A stretch of DNA of 64,000 nt. Source: Dama dama (Eukaryota > Chordata > Mammalia > Artiodactyla > Cervidae). Under the pieces are notes generated by a model. That model ran no database searches and had not been told where the DNA came from. It saw nothing but the letters and a program-made list of their open reading frames with translations. The DNA lies in NCBI RefSeq assembly GCF_033118175.1, contig NC_083703.1:80344501-80408500 (forward strand), in the 5' to 3' direction. Positions 10,851 through 21,810 of this stretch are shown in pieces. Each line of letters starts with the position of its first letter. The stretch's first letter is position 1. The translations under genes were made by a program, and so were the position numbers.

Positions 10851-11695
10851 CCCCTAGGTTATGCAATCTCGTCTAGTTGGGGCTTCCCAGTGAAAACTTA
10901 CTGCCTACTTTCTGGAAATCCGACTGCCTTTCCAAACTTGTTCTGCTTACCTAATTTGATAAGAAGCATTGAGACTTGAAAAGCAATTGCATAGAACGAT
11001 TTTAGTCTTAAGCAAGTGAATACATCCAGAGCTCTGATAGTGCCAGACGTGCAGAGAACCTTGCGTGGGTGTTACCTGTTCTTACTAAAAGGCTCCGGAG
11101 AGAAACTGCCCTGCCCTTCTCCGGGGTTAATCAAACATTGTGAGTAGCAGCACCAATCTTTCCCCCCAAGGGCAGCTAAAATCTTACTTCTTATGGAATA
11201 GTTTTCAACTTCTACTGAAGGAAGAGGATGGCATTTCCTGACTTTGTTCTTAAACTCTTTACAGGAAATGGTATTGTTGTAGGCAAGGACAAAGGTACAA
11301 TGTGAAAACATGTAACAGATGTTATCTATTGACCTTGTAGGAGAGCCCTTTAACATCATATCATTTTTGCTGATCTAGAGCAGCAAAGAGATTGGCCACC
11401 TGGCTAAATATGCCTGCTATGATTTGGGGATTGAACCTGACTCCAGTTTAATTGAGGTGGCCTTGACCATCAGGGACAGTGACACTTCATGAGTGCCCAC
11501 TGTGTCTTTACCAACATCAGCTTCCGCAATCCTTATGATACAGTCTGTTCTGCTATAATGCTTCTGAAAATAGGAATCTGTTCCTACATGATTGATACAC
11601 TTGAGCATCGTAAGGATTTTGCATTTGTGTATGTTTGACTTCATCCGATTGACACCGAAAACTGCACACTTCTGCATCAAGCCACGTTGTTACTG
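10851..11695. other. Mostly unique DNA
   Basis: No gene seen. A possible very diverged MIR piece lies near 11480-11560 (GAGTGCCCACTGTGTC). I do not support it further. Confidence 0.45.
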
Positions 11696-11874
11696 TTGTT
11701 TGGACACCCCCTGGACTGTAGCCACCGGGCTCCTCTGCCCACGGGGTCTCCCAGGCAAGAATACTGGAGGGGGTTGCCATTTCCCTCTCCAGGGGATCTT
11801 CCTGACTCAGGGATGGAACCCGTGTCTCCTGAATTGGCAGGCGGATTCTTTACCGCTGAGCCACTGGGGAAGTA
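11696..11874 (-). mobile_element. Bov-tA SINE, 3'-truncated
   Basis: Antisense Bov-tA that lacks the usual CAGTCGTGTCTGACTC start and begins near GGACACCCCCTGGACTGTAG. The rest is complete through GAATACTGGAGGGGGTTGCC, the decayed B box and CTGAGCCACTGGGGAAG. The missing part is the distal Bov-A end of the element. Open frames on both strands are repeat shadows. Confidence 0.94.
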
Positions 11875-12344
11875 TCTAGCCACATAGAGATGCATTAAGG
11901 CACACATGGGCCCACCTTGAATATGTACTGCCTACCAACGAACCAGGCCTGTTACAAGCCACACCCATCAATGTCTGGTGATACAACTTTCTACTCAATT
12001 TCAGATAACCCACCACCCACCACTTCACAGTAACTCACAGCTGTAACGCTGCTAGCATGCACTTCTGTAAACCTTTTTCAAGATAAAATGTCACATTTAT
12101 TATAGTGTTTACGCATTTTTTAACCATTTGATGTGCAAAGCAGTGCCATCATTCTTATTAGGTGCCTCTTATTTTATTATTTGTTACTGACATAAGCATT
12201 GTGCTCCGAGGTCCGTTTTTCTTCCCCACAAGCTCTGTGGATTTATTGTGTGATTTGGAATAGCGTGGTTCCTTTTAGAAACATGCATATGCCTTGTAGC
12301 ACACTGACCTTAAGTAAGAATGGGGCAGATACTGTGCTTATTCC
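11875..12344. other. Unique noncoding DNA
   Basis: Nothing recognised. Confidence 0.5.
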
Positions 12345-12445
12345 TCATTCCACACAAAAGAAGGAAAAGAGAAGGTGAATAACTTACCTAAGGTCACCCA
12401 CGGCTGACTCCACGTTTGTCTAATTCCGTCACCCCCTTACCTACG
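12345..12445 (+). mobile_element. MIR fragment (weak)
   Basis: GGTGAATAACTTACCTAAGGT followed by CACCCACGGCTGACTCC matches the MIR 'gaagtaacttgcccaaggtcacacagc' block; the rest is too diverged to place. Confidence 0.5.
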
Positions 12446-13717
12446 ACTGTCTTCTGTCACCTCCCTTACCACCTCTAAAAGGTCTCCAAGCACCTTGAAG
12501 TGGACAGTCATTGCAAACCAGCTTCAACATTATGAAAACAAAACTTTTCCAGAAAGATCTTATTTCAAGATGATCCATACACCGATTTGAATCCTCTGTG
12601 TATTTTTAAAATCGAGTAGGTAATCTCCTTTGTACATACTAAATATGTCCCATTCTGCTCTACCGTTAATAAATTTTTCTCATTTGTGAGAGCTGCTGAA
12701 TAGAACAAGCGAATTGTTTTACCCAGTAGGTGGTAGCGCAGTAATGAAGCATCCTCGTGATTAAGTCGAGTTGGAGCTTCTTATCTTTCTCACTGAGTGG
12801 GAGGCACCATTAGTAGTAAAAGTAATTACCTGTGTAGAACACGCTGATTGCATCAAGTCCCTACTATATGCCACTAAGATAGTCATCTCAGTTTTAGAGC
12901 TTCTTAAGAGATCTTCATTTGATGTTAATTTTACACTTTTAGCAAAAGTACATTATTTTTGGAAAACACCATGTTAGCTGGACTAACTCATTTTTTAGAC
13001 CTCTTAAAGGACTTCTCCCCTGGTTATTCCCTCGTAAAAGGCCTTTCCCCTAAAATAGCACTTCCAAAGAGCACACTGAACAAAGTTGGAAATGATAAGC
13101 TGTGTAAATGTTAAAGGGTCAATTTGGCAAGAGTTGACTTTACGTGGGGGTTGAAAAACCTGTGCTTTCATCTTGGAAGTCACCAAGTCCATTTTGTAAA
13201 CCTGGTGGGAACTTAAGGCAATAATTCCTAAGAAATTGCCCATGCCAAATCTTGTTAAGTGTTGTATTGGATGGTTTCATTAGACTTCAAATTCTGCTCT
13301 GATAGAAATATTAGAAACGGTGTGCTTGGGTGGATTGAGGCAAGCCCAGAGATTGACACGTAGGGGTGGTAACTCAGGAGAAAACTCAGCAAAGGAATTT
13401 CAGAGGCCGGAGCTCCTTGCAGTTCCAGCTGACCGGCAAAATGACCACAGCCTGCTCCCTACCCTCCATCTGTAAAACCAGCAGCTCAAACACGCTTCCC
13501 GTCCAAGTCCACATTCCTATATGGGCGCACAGCTGAGTTCCTCACTGCATCTGCATTTACGGTGAGACATTTGACCAATAGTTTGGTAATTAACTGCACA
13601 CTAAACCTTTGTGTTTGTCAGCCTGCCCCTAAATGCACTTGTCAACATTATATTTACCCCAAATATCACCTTCCCTAGGCAAGTAGACGTTAGTTGTAGG
13701 CCTGACACATGGTATTC
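12446..13717. other. Unique noncoding DNA
   Basis: No gene or recognisable interspersed repeat. It carries a CTCF-like motif (12723-12736). The short frames show no domain. Confidence 0.5.
12723..12736 (+). promoter_or_regulatory. CTCF-like motif
   Basis: CCAGTAGGTGGTAG matches the CTCF core CCASYAGRKGGCRS at 13 of 14 positions; the C of GGC is T. It lies in unique AT-rich DNA outside any SINE. A motif match is not proof of binding. Confidence 0.35.
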
Positions 13718-13759
13718 AGGCTTGTAATTTATTTTATTTTTTTTTAGGCTTGTAATTTA
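13718..13759 (-). repeat. Poly(T) tract between 14-bp direct repeats
   Basis: The word AGGCTTGTAATTTA occurs perfectly at 13718-13731 and 13746-13759. Between them lie only 14 bases, TTTTA followed by a T run. On the minus strand this reads direct repeat, poly(A), direct repeat: the geometry of a target-primed insertion whose body is absent. A small tandem duplication followed by T-run expansion is the alternative. Confidence 0.6.
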
Positions 13760-13929
13760 AATACACCTGCAAAAAATGATTATGAAGCCTCACGTGTATA
13801 CTGGTTTGGTCCATATGACCAAGGTTGGTGGCCCCTTATTCACTTTATCCACTTTCTTTTTCACTGCTGCCCACATCAGAAAACCCAAAGAGGACTGTCA
13901 GATGTGATTCAAGTACCTGAAAAGAACAA
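13760..13929. other. Unique noncoding DNA
   Basis: Short spacer; nothing recognised. Confidence 0.45.
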
Positions 13930-14110
13930 ACAGCTTCCAAAGTCAGAAGTTCAGGTTCAAAGCCTGTTCCTGTCATTTTTTATTTGTGAGACATTGGGCA
14001 AATTACTTAACTGATTGAAGAATCAGTTTCCTCATCTGTAAATTGGGCACAACAGTAGTGCTTGCTTCATAAGATTGTTATGAAGATTAAAATCAAATGA
14101 GATAGTATGG
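13930..14110 (-). mobile_element. MIR SINE fragment, antisense
   Basis: Clear antisense MIR order: AAAGCCTGTTCCTGTCA, GAGACATTGGGCAAATTACTTAAC, AGTTTCCTCATCTGTAAATTGGG, ATAAGATTGTTATGAAGATTAA and ATGAGATAGTA. Confidence 0.85.
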
Positions 14111-15264
14111 AGTTTGCTTTCTTTTTCATACTGGAAGGAATCATAAAAACCTCCAGAAAAAAAGAAAAAGCATCCAGTTTGCAGTTACCCTTTAGAAGAA
14201 CAAATGGGGTGTTGTTTCAATGCCTTTTTTTTAATAGCAACCTTTCTTGCCTACCTGAATTTTTTAACCATAAAGCATTTATTACCTTTCTTTTACTTTT
14301 GTTTTTTAATGTCTTTTGATTTTTCTCAGGTGAAATCATAGCTTTCCTTACTATTGTTTGTTCTTTAGGCTTTCCCGATTTAAAAAATGATTAATAAAAT
14401 ATTATTAAAAATTAAATAAGAAGATATAGTAAGGTGTTTCTCATAATGCCTGCCATGGAATAAACATTAATCAATGTGACCCTAAGTAATAATATCACCT
14501 GTAACTATGAAAATCTTATAATGCAGGAGCAAGGAACGGTGGGATGCAGAGCAGTTACTCTAAAGACATTCTGCTTAATTTCCAGCCCTTGAATCATGCA
14601 GCAGCACTTGTATATTGGTTAAATTGCTTTTTGAAGAATTGTACGAAACTAAGAATTATTTTTGTATTGGAGTTATATTGTGTTAAAGAGTGTTTAAAGC
14701 AATTTGGACATTCAAGTGGACTTTTAGGGTTTTTTTTTCTTTTCCACTGTGATTTTTACTGTTTTGCATTAGTTATGCTGAGATACAACCTAAAAATATG
14801 TCATTAGCTAAAAACTGAATGAGGTGTTGTCCACACAGAACCAATAATATCAAATTTGCTGACTAAACTCCCAGGTTGGTTAATAAGGGGCATCCTGCTT
14901 AAAGGTGAGCATTTATGATCAAGACTGACTCAATTTCATGTTTAATTTTTTAAAACTTATTGGTCCTTTTCTTTGTTCTTATTCATTTATTCCTTTGTTC
15001 TCACTGATTCCTTCCTTTGTCTCCTTCCTTCCAGTATCTAATAAGCATCTCTTGTGTGTTTTAAAATCAGAAATCAAACTCAGTTCAAACTCTTCTTAAG
15101 CAAATACCCTTAACTAAAACAAAAAGCAGGGCTTTTTGAACAAATGTTTAGCTTTTGCTAAAGCAATTTATTGAGAGTGTAAATTACTGATTTTCTCTAC
15201 AATAAATAGTAATTACCATTTACTAGACTTTTAAGGCAAATAAAGCTGTGTCATCCCTCTGGGT
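14111..15264. other. Unique AT-rich DNA
   Basis: No gene or interspersed repeat recognised. Frames of up to 87 codons are AT-rich and domain-free. Confidence 0.5.
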
Positions 15265-15335
15265 CTCTGCTTGCTTCCCTGTAAAATGGGATAACTTTCT
15301 ACTTCATTCTATATCTGAGGAATTTAGCTCTGCAC
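15265..15335 (-). mobile_element. MIR fragment (weak)
   Basis: Only the block GGGTCTCTGCTTGC to CCCTGTAAAATGGGATAA is recognisable as the MIR 'cctcatctgtaaaatgggataa' segment. Confidence 0.45.
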
Positions 15336-15355
15336 CAGCTCCCGGTGGGTTGGCT

Positions 15356-15571
15356 GTGTGTATCAGTGTCAGTCACTCAGTCTTGTCCAACTCTTTGCCA
15401 CTCCATGCACCATAGTCCGCCAGGCTCCTCTGTCCATGGGATTCTCCAGGCAAGAATACTGGAGTGGGTTGCCATTTCCTTCTGCAGGGGGTCTTCCTGA
15501 TCCAGGGATTGAACCTGGGTCTCTTGAATGGCAGGCAGACTCTCTACCATCTGAGGCACCCGGGAAGCCCT
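15356..15571 (-). mobile_element. Bov-tA SINE with target duplication
   Basis: Full antisense element from CAGTCACTCAGTCTTGTCC to GGCACCCGGGAAGCCC. It is bounded by an imperfect 12-bp duplication: GGTGGGTTGGCT at 15344-15355 and GGTGGGTCAGCT at 15572-15583 (10 of 12 identical). The B box CpG is lost. Confidence 0.96.
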
Positions 15572-15944
15572 GGTGGGTCAGCTAAGCGGTGATGATAGAC
15601 ACTTCACCATCAGTGACAACGTCTTGCTACTCATGGAGAATCTGAAATAGGACTCAGGCTATTGGCAGAAGAATGAGGAAACAAACCCAGACTGACTGCT
15701 TAGGAGCAGGGTCCCTGTTCTTAAAGTAGGACAAAACCGATGTGTTTAGCACTGTCATCTGCTGAAAACTTACTTTAAGTCCTAGGCCCCAGGTCAAGAC
15801 ATCATATATATTACGCTTTATGTATCTCTTTACTATTCCCATTTTATAGACAAGGAAGAAGCCTTCTGAAAGAAGGCAAGGACTCCTCTCAAAACACTGC
15901 TGGCAGTGAGCTCCCTGAGGGCAGGCAGTGGGCCTTGTGTCTCC
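15572..15944. other. Spacer between two Bov-tA copies
   Basis: Unique DNA. A perfect 7-bp hairpin (GCCTTCT / AGAAGGC, 3-nt loop) sits at 15861-15877; no RNA gene can be claimed from it. Confidence 0.5.
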
Positions 15945-16145
15945 TTAGTCATTTAGTCCTGTCCTTTTCTTTGCAACCCCATGGACTGGGTAGCCCACCA
16001 GTCTCCTCTGTCTATGAGATTCTCCAGGCAAGAATACTGGAGTGGGATGCTGTTTTCTTCTCCAAGGATCTTCCTGACCCAGGGATCAAACCCATGTTTC
16101 CTCCACTGGCAGGCAGATTCTTTACCACTGAGCCACCAGGAAAGG
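15945..16145 (-). mobile_element. Bov-tA SINE
   Basis: Antisense copy from TTAGTCATTTAGTCCTGTCC to GAGCCACCAGGAAAGGC. It has several small deletions (TCTCCAAGGATC in place of the usual TCTCCAGGGGATC) and a decayed B box (GGTTTGATCCC), so it is an older copy than its neighbours. Confidence 0.94.
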
Positions 16146-17389
16146 CTGCTGGGGCTTATGATTTGTTTCAAGTTTTCATTGGGAACTTACTATGTTCCAG
16201 GCTTTGGATTAGACTGGGAATTTAGAAGTGAACAGGCCACATTTCTACTCTCGTGTCTTTACAATCTGCTGGGGCTGGACAGACCACAGGGAAGTGCAGT
16301 GACTAATTTTTTTGAGCCTGTGAAGGAAAAATTCAGGACCTTATAAGGCCTGTTTGTCTCTGTCCTTAAATCACTAGCAAAGAATTGGCATTAAGTGAAT
16401 GTCTGATTTGAACTGAATTGAGGACACCAATTTTAACCCTTCATTTCACTGGTGTTCCTCCAGTTTTAAGTGGCTTTGTTCTGCTGGACTGACAACTTTG
16501 TCCCCAAAACACAAAATGAATAACTAAATAAAATTTTTGTAAACAATTTCCATCTAAATGAAGATTTTATGGCTTTCAGATACCTATAAAATTCCCTTTC
16601 CTCAGGTGAATTCCCCTGTGCTTTGAGGTATGGCATTCTTTCAAAGTGTATTTATGCCCAACAACATCTTAGCTTCCATCATTAATTGAAGACCCTGTCC
16701 GAGGGAGAGAGTGTTCTGGAATTTCTGGGGCCTATGGATTCCATCCAAAATTCCACACACAACTCGAAGACGCCCCAGCTGCCACTCACCTAGATCAGAG
16801 TGTCCAGCCCTGCTTGTGAAATGCTGCGGTTCAGCTTCCAGCCGTATCAGGAGTGCTGCGCCCGAGGACAGCAGTTAGGTGGTTTTGCGTCCTCCGCCTG
16901 GCTTGGGCACGGCTTCCTGAAACTGCAGGTCGCAGCAACAGGGCTTTGGCTGCCAGGGAGAGAGAGCGTGAGGCTTTCTGTGGCTCCACCGCCCACTCTC
17001 CTTGGCCCTGGCACCCTGCAGTCCACTCGACTCCTCGGTGATACCTTTTTAAACCTCCCCATTACGTTCAACAGCATGTCAGCTGAGAGCTCAGGCTTAC
17101 AAGATCGTGTCCAACGGGCCACAGTGTCTAAAATAAATGTTAGCTCATAAAACATACGTGGCACATCTATGGGGCCCAAGCAAAGCCCACAAGGGGAAAA
17201 AAAATATTAAGTGAGCTTGTTTAACCCAGGAGTGACAGGTCTAGGAATGGGATTTAAAGGAAAAAAAAAAGAGTTCTTTTAAATTGCAGGCAGGCAAGTA
17301 AGTTGAAAAGGAAATATAGGTTTTGCCCCATAATGGAAAGTGATGAATCCGGATTTTTTCCCAGGGCTTGGAAAGTCGGTCTTCATAAG
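16146..17389. other. Unique noncoding DNA
   Basis: No recognised repeat. The GC-richer part at 16790-17040 has overlapping open frames on both strands (up to 116 codons), but no domain, start context or splice evidence. I do not call a gene. Confidence 0.45.
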
Positions 17390-17455
17390 TCGGTTCATTT
17401 ATTCAACAGCCTTTATGGAATATCTGTTACATGCTAGCCACTACACCTGGCATGG
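17390..17455 (-). mobile_element. L2 3'-end fragment, antisense
   Basis: GTTCATTTATTCAACAGCC, then TATCTGTTACATGCTAGCCAC: the 'ttcattcaacaaatatttattgagcacctactatgtgccaggcac' signature. Confidence 0.55.
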
Positions 17456-19681
17456 CACATAAATTTTTAACATTTTAACTATAAGTTTTATTTGAAATTT
17501 AAAGAAACATTGAAAATAAACTATTTTTTAACCAGTCCTACCAAACACTTAAAACATAATTTGGGAATGTTAAATATTAATCCTTAATTCAAAAAAATGA
17601 TATTCATAGACTACCTCTTGCTGTTGGCCAATATGAAGTTTACTTACATCTAATACTTTTTATAAGCTTAACCCTTAATCCTTCCTAAAATTCAATGACT
17701 ATGACTTAACTTCATAAGGTCAAGCAAATCTTTTATGTAATACCCCGGATAACTTTTCAGATACAAAGCATTTATACCAGCAAGGAAATTATTAAAACAT
17801 ACATAAATTTTACGGAAGGGCTTGATTCAAAGGCTGTCTGTTAAGAGATAGATGGATTTCCCCCTAGAAAGCACACATGCACACAAAAACAATTGAATAT
17901 AGATGCCCTTGCATTCTTTTATGGTTATGTTACACAGAAAATTGAAAGTTTATAAATGTCATTCTATTATGTATGAACTGGAAAAAAATATATATATATA
18001 TATATTTTAAAATGTCCTTGAAGACACAGGAGAGTGGGATGTGTCTACGTTAAGGGACTAAAAGGCTTTGCCTTTAAAGAATGCACTGCCCAGTTGAGGA
18101 ACCTGAGATTAACCATTTAAGCAAATAGATATGATTTTTGGACAGAGACGAAAGCTATAAAGATATCATGCCAGATCATAGGATGAAGGGTCATCTGCAA
18201 ACTCTGTGATAAGCTGACGTTTAGATGAGTCGCAGAGAGTGAGAATAAGCTGTCTAGATAAAGAGCAAGAAGGAAACCTCCTGGTCAGTAGGAGCAGCAA
18301 GTGCCCAGATCATGCTGAGGAAGGTGGGCAACCCTCAGGCCTCTCTGCCGGTGGTGGGATGGACGGAGGTGGGATGTGGTCCCTGGAGGCGGGTGCGCTG
18401 CTGTTTGATACCAAACAAGGCTTTCCTTCTAATTGACAGAACTTAGGCCGCCGAGTGCAATCAAGAACCTGGCCTTGGGTTGGCATGGAGGGCACCTTGG
18501 TAAGACCAGGAATGCCACTTCCCTGGCTGCCTAAAGGCCTGCAAGCACCTGGCTTCCCAGGGACCCCAAGCCCACACACACAGGTACACTTCAGGAGGCT
18601 TCCTCAGCATCTTAACTTGCAGCAGTTATCCTGACATGGTTTGCAGAATAAACAAAGGCTTTGTTGAGCCTCTGTTCAAGGTAATGAGTCATTAATGGCG
18701 TGTGTACACTCCTCAGCCTCCAGGTAGCTCAGGTCTCGCTGCAGCCTCATCCCGCTTTCTGTTGGCTGGTTCGTTTTAAACATGCCATGTTTTCATATAA
18801 CAAAACACGTGTACACACTTCATACCATTTAATATTTAATTCAAATAAAATGCTTACTATATCAAAGAAAATGTTTACGTGTGTGAATTTTTATATCCCC
18901 TTAGGGGAGTATTTTGGAAGACACGTGAATCCCTGATAGTACATAGTGGCATTTTAAATGGTAGATAAACTTCTTAACAATTTAATTGTAATGTGTTTAT
19001 TTTAATGTGCAGTTTTCATATAAAATGAGGGCCAAATCAAACCGGCAATTTGGTAGCTATTATTGCCAGCTTCTCACTGTCAGTTCTGATATAAAATTTA
19101 CTGTTCGAATACATTTATTTAAGAACTGAGTTTATTTAAAGATAGAATAATAGTACAAGAGGTGTGTCTATCATGGCAGCATTGATGAAGGCAGGGCAGA
19201 GATGCTGAGGTTTGCCAGACCCAGACCCCTGCAAGAATCTGTGTCGTCTTCTGGTATGTGTCTCAAGTTCATCTCCCTCCCAGGTTTTATCTGATGAGCA
19301 GAGCCATAGATTCAAGTTGCTTTGCTCAGAAGATGGCTTAAGTCATTTTAAAACATTTGCCCACTTCTGAAATCATCCATATTCTCATTTTATCATTGTT
19401 TAAGCAAACCCATTCTTTGGATGATCCGTCCATTCCCTTAACTTGAATTTCCACAAAAGCAAAAACATCACAACTCCCTTTCCAGGAGGAGATGAGGCAC
19501 TCTTCATGAGATTTCCAGCTAGTGTGGATAAAACACTTCATTATTGTGTAGCTGACGTTCAGAGAGTATGCTAAAAAAATGGTGCTTCTGTTGGTTCACC
19601 AGGGGAGGGCCTTTTGACGTCAATTCTAATTCTATGTGGAGGGACTGGAGGCCATGCTAGTTACCATTCTCGTCACGTTGA
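17456..19681. other. Unique AT-rich DNA
   Basis: About 2.2 kb without a recognisable gene or interspersed repeat. A (TA)n tract is at 17989-18006. A GC-richer patch at 18290-18580 has short frames on both strands with no domain. Confidence 0.5.
17989..18006. repeat. (TA)n microsatellite
   Basis: Nine TA units after a run of seven A. Confidence 0.9.
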
Positions 19682-19770
19682 TGTGTAAACTGAGTCAAGA
19701 AAACATCGCCTGAGATTTCAGCTGGAATTCAAACCCAGGACTCGCTCCCCACCTCAGCTCCCACTGCCAG
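19682..19770 (+). mobile_element. MIR fragment
   Basis: GTGTAAACTGAGTCAAGAAA and GCTGGAATTCAAACCCAGGACTC match the MIR 'gaaactgaggc' and 'gggattcgaacccagg' blocks. Confidence 0.6.
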
Positions 19771-20257
19771 ATGGCATTCCGTCAGTCAGCGTGCATCCCT
19801 GTTCGTGGTTGACTCTGATCTGTTTGACAAAGAAAGTGTGCGGGTTGCTAGTCTAGTTCTCCCTCAAGACAGCCTAACACACGAGGCATCCCCAGGAGGA
19901 TAAACGTTAACCATAGGGAGAAGGAAACTCTATTCCCTTGTAGGAACAGATGATCACATGCTATGTCATTAGTTCCTTCTGAAAAACTTTTAAAAAATAT
20001 TTCTCTCCTTGTTGTAATTTGTATATCACTGGATTTTTAAAAAATCACCTTTAAGTCCTAAGGGCAAAATAAAAACAAATAAAACATCAAATGTTCAAAA
20101 AAAATAAATAAAATACAATGCTGCGTGAGGACAGAATGGGAAAAGGATCTGAGAAGAAGGTAAAAATATTCTGGGAGAGTGAAGCTGGTGGAAAAGTGTC
20201 TTAGACGCATCTTTTTCATTTTGGACAGTCTACTAGCAAGAATGAACTTCATGCCCT
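19771..20257. other. Unique noncoding DNA
   Basis: Nothing recognised; A-rich around 20040-20115. Confidence 0.45.
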
Positions 20258-20270
20258 CATAGCTTAGACC

Positions 20271-20481
20271 CATGCTGTGCTTAGTCGTTCAGTCGTGTCC
20301 AACTCTTTGTGACCCCGTGGTCTATAGCCCACCAGGCTCCTCTGTCCATGGGGTTCTCCAGGCAAGAACGCTGGAGTGAGTTGCCATGCCCTCCTCCAGG
20401 AGATCTTCCCAGCCCAGGGATCGAACCCAGGTCTCCTGTATTGCAGGCAGATTCTTTATCATCTGAGCCACGAGGGAAGCC
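20271..20481 (-). mobile_element. Bov-tA SINE with perfect target duplication
   Basis: Complete antisense copy flanked by a perfect 13-bp duplication CATAGCTTAGACC at 20258-20270 and 20482-20494. The B box is intact (GGTTCGATCCC on the minus strand). Intact CpG and perfect duplication mark it as one of the younger copies. It landed immediately against the terminus of a hAT-type element. Confidence 0.97.
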
Positions 20482-20493
20482 CATAGCTTAGAC

Positions 20494-20705
20494 CAGGGTT
20501 TGGCAAGCTCTTTTGTAGAGAGCTAGATAGTATCTAATTTTGGCTTTGCAGGTCTTAAGGCCTTTGCAGCAATTATTCAACTGGAAAGCAGCTATAGACT
20601 ATGTAAACAAGTGGCTATGGCCGTTTTTCCATAAAACTTTATTTATAAAACAAGTCGAGGGCCAGATTTGGTCCTTGGATTGTAGTTTGCCAACCCCTAA
20701 GATAT
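20494..20705 (-). mobile_element. hAT-type nonautonomous DNA transposon (MER58-like)
   Basis: It begins CAGGGTTTGGCAAGCTC and ends TTTGCCAACCCCTAA, an inverted-terminal pair. The core has AGCTAGATAGTATCTAATTT, GGCTTTGCAGG, AGCTATAGACTATGTAAAC and CATAAAACTTTATTTATAAA. The family name MER58 is from memory. Strand is assigned arbitrarily relative to the next copies. Confidence 0.7.
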
Positions 20706-20724
20706 TCAGTATGAGAGCTTGACC

Positions 20725-20860
20725 CTTGGAGTCATACAAACCTGGGCCACGTCAGGGCTCTGATTCTCCCCACCGATAGGAACCTGGTCGTCGTCCTGCA
20801 CCGCTCAGGTCTTCAGGTTCTGCTTTTGTAAAGGGGAGATCAGTATAGCCCGCCTCCAGC
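20725..20860 (-). mobile_element. MIR fragment, antisense
   Basis: TTGGAGTCATACAAACCTGGG followed, after a diverged middle, by CTTTTGTAAAGGGGAGAT: the first and 'tctgtaaaatggggat' blocks of MIR. Confidence 0.55.
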
Positions 20861-20869
20861 AGGTTACCG

Positions 20870-21240
20870 GGAGAAGCCGGTGAGTAATGCTCAGAGCAGC
20901 GCGGGCCTGGCCCAGTAGATTCTCCTCCCGTGCCAGAGGCTCTCGTTGCCGTGCTCCCGGGGTCGTCGCGGGAAAGACTGCTGCTCGTTCCGCCCCCTGC
21001 AGTCCCCTGGCCCAGAGAAGTGGGAGCAGGCTTATCGTGGACGTGGCCTCAGCCTGTCCTCTGCTGACGCTTCCTGGGCGCCCCCGTGTCTTCCCCGTCT
21101 CTCCGTCACGGCTCCTCTCCCGGCAGGCGGGCCCCCCTGTCCCCTCCCTCCCCAGGGGGGCTCCAGTCACCCCGAAGGAGCGCCTGGACCTCTTTCCCGC
21201 CTCAGAGCAGGGGCCCGAGCTGTTTCCTCCTCTCAAGAAT
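20870..21240. promoter_or_regulatory. Second CpG-rich block
   Basis: I count about 26 CpGs in roughly 365 bp of DNA near 64% G+C, including GGGTCGTCGCGGG. It is borderline as a CpG island. Frames of 126-160 codons are open in several registers over it, which is normal for GC-rich DNA; none shows a domain. A TATA box or first exon is not visible. Confidence 0.4.
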
Positions 21241-21633
21241 GCGAGTCGCCCAGCTTTTCTCAAGACTGGCTTCTTCCTTCGGTTGTTTATTTCTGTGTTA
21301 CTTCCTCAGAGACGCTTCCACTACTCTCCTACCAATAACCTTTTCTTCCAGAGCTCACAGCAAAATTAGTCAGGGACAGACTGTGCCTGTCGTATTCACA
21401 ATTGGATCGTGGTGTCTCGTACAGTGTTCTGGCACATATAGACGTTCCAAAAGCACATATAAGTGAAGAATAAATGATTCAAAGATTATTATTATTATTA
21501 TTATTTGTTATCACCATCGTGAATAGCCCTGAAAGCGCAGGATCCCACACAGAGTTCACCAGTTTTCAACTCTCTTCAGCCTACTGTATGACTTTAATCG
21601 GATCTATGCTCCACCTGAATTAAATGGTTTTTT
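21241..21633. other. Unique DNA with (ATT)n
   Basis: No gene. An (ATT)n microsatellite of about seven units is at 21485-21506. Confidence 0.5.
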
Positions 21634-21810
21634 TTGTAAATAAATTTTGATTGGAACACAGCCATGCCCATTCATTACTGTCTTCACTAAGGATGCCTTC
21701 ACACTGCAAGGACAGAAGTAAGTAGTTGAGTAGAGACTGGCTGGCTCACAGATCTAAAAATATTTACTATTTGGTTCTTTACAGAAAACATTTGCTGACT
21801 CCTGTACTCA
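21634..21810 (+). mobile_element. hAT-type transposon (MER58-like), opposite orientation
   Basis: Same family as 20494-20705, inverted: TTTGATTGGAACACAGCCATG, CCCATTCATTACTGTCTTC, GTAGTTGAGTAGAGACTGG, AAATATTTACTATTTGG, CTTTACAGAAAACATTTGCTGACTCC. The distal 5' end is missing. Confidence 0.72.

Noticed and set aside
15861..15877. Perfect 7-bp hairpin that could suggest a small RNA
   Set aside because: Far too short for a microRNA precursor, and no promoter or partner sequence is visible.
20887..21466. Three overlapping plus-strand frames of 126-160 codons
   Set aside because: GC-rich DNA lacks stop codons in all registers. No domain, splice site or codon bias singles out one frame.
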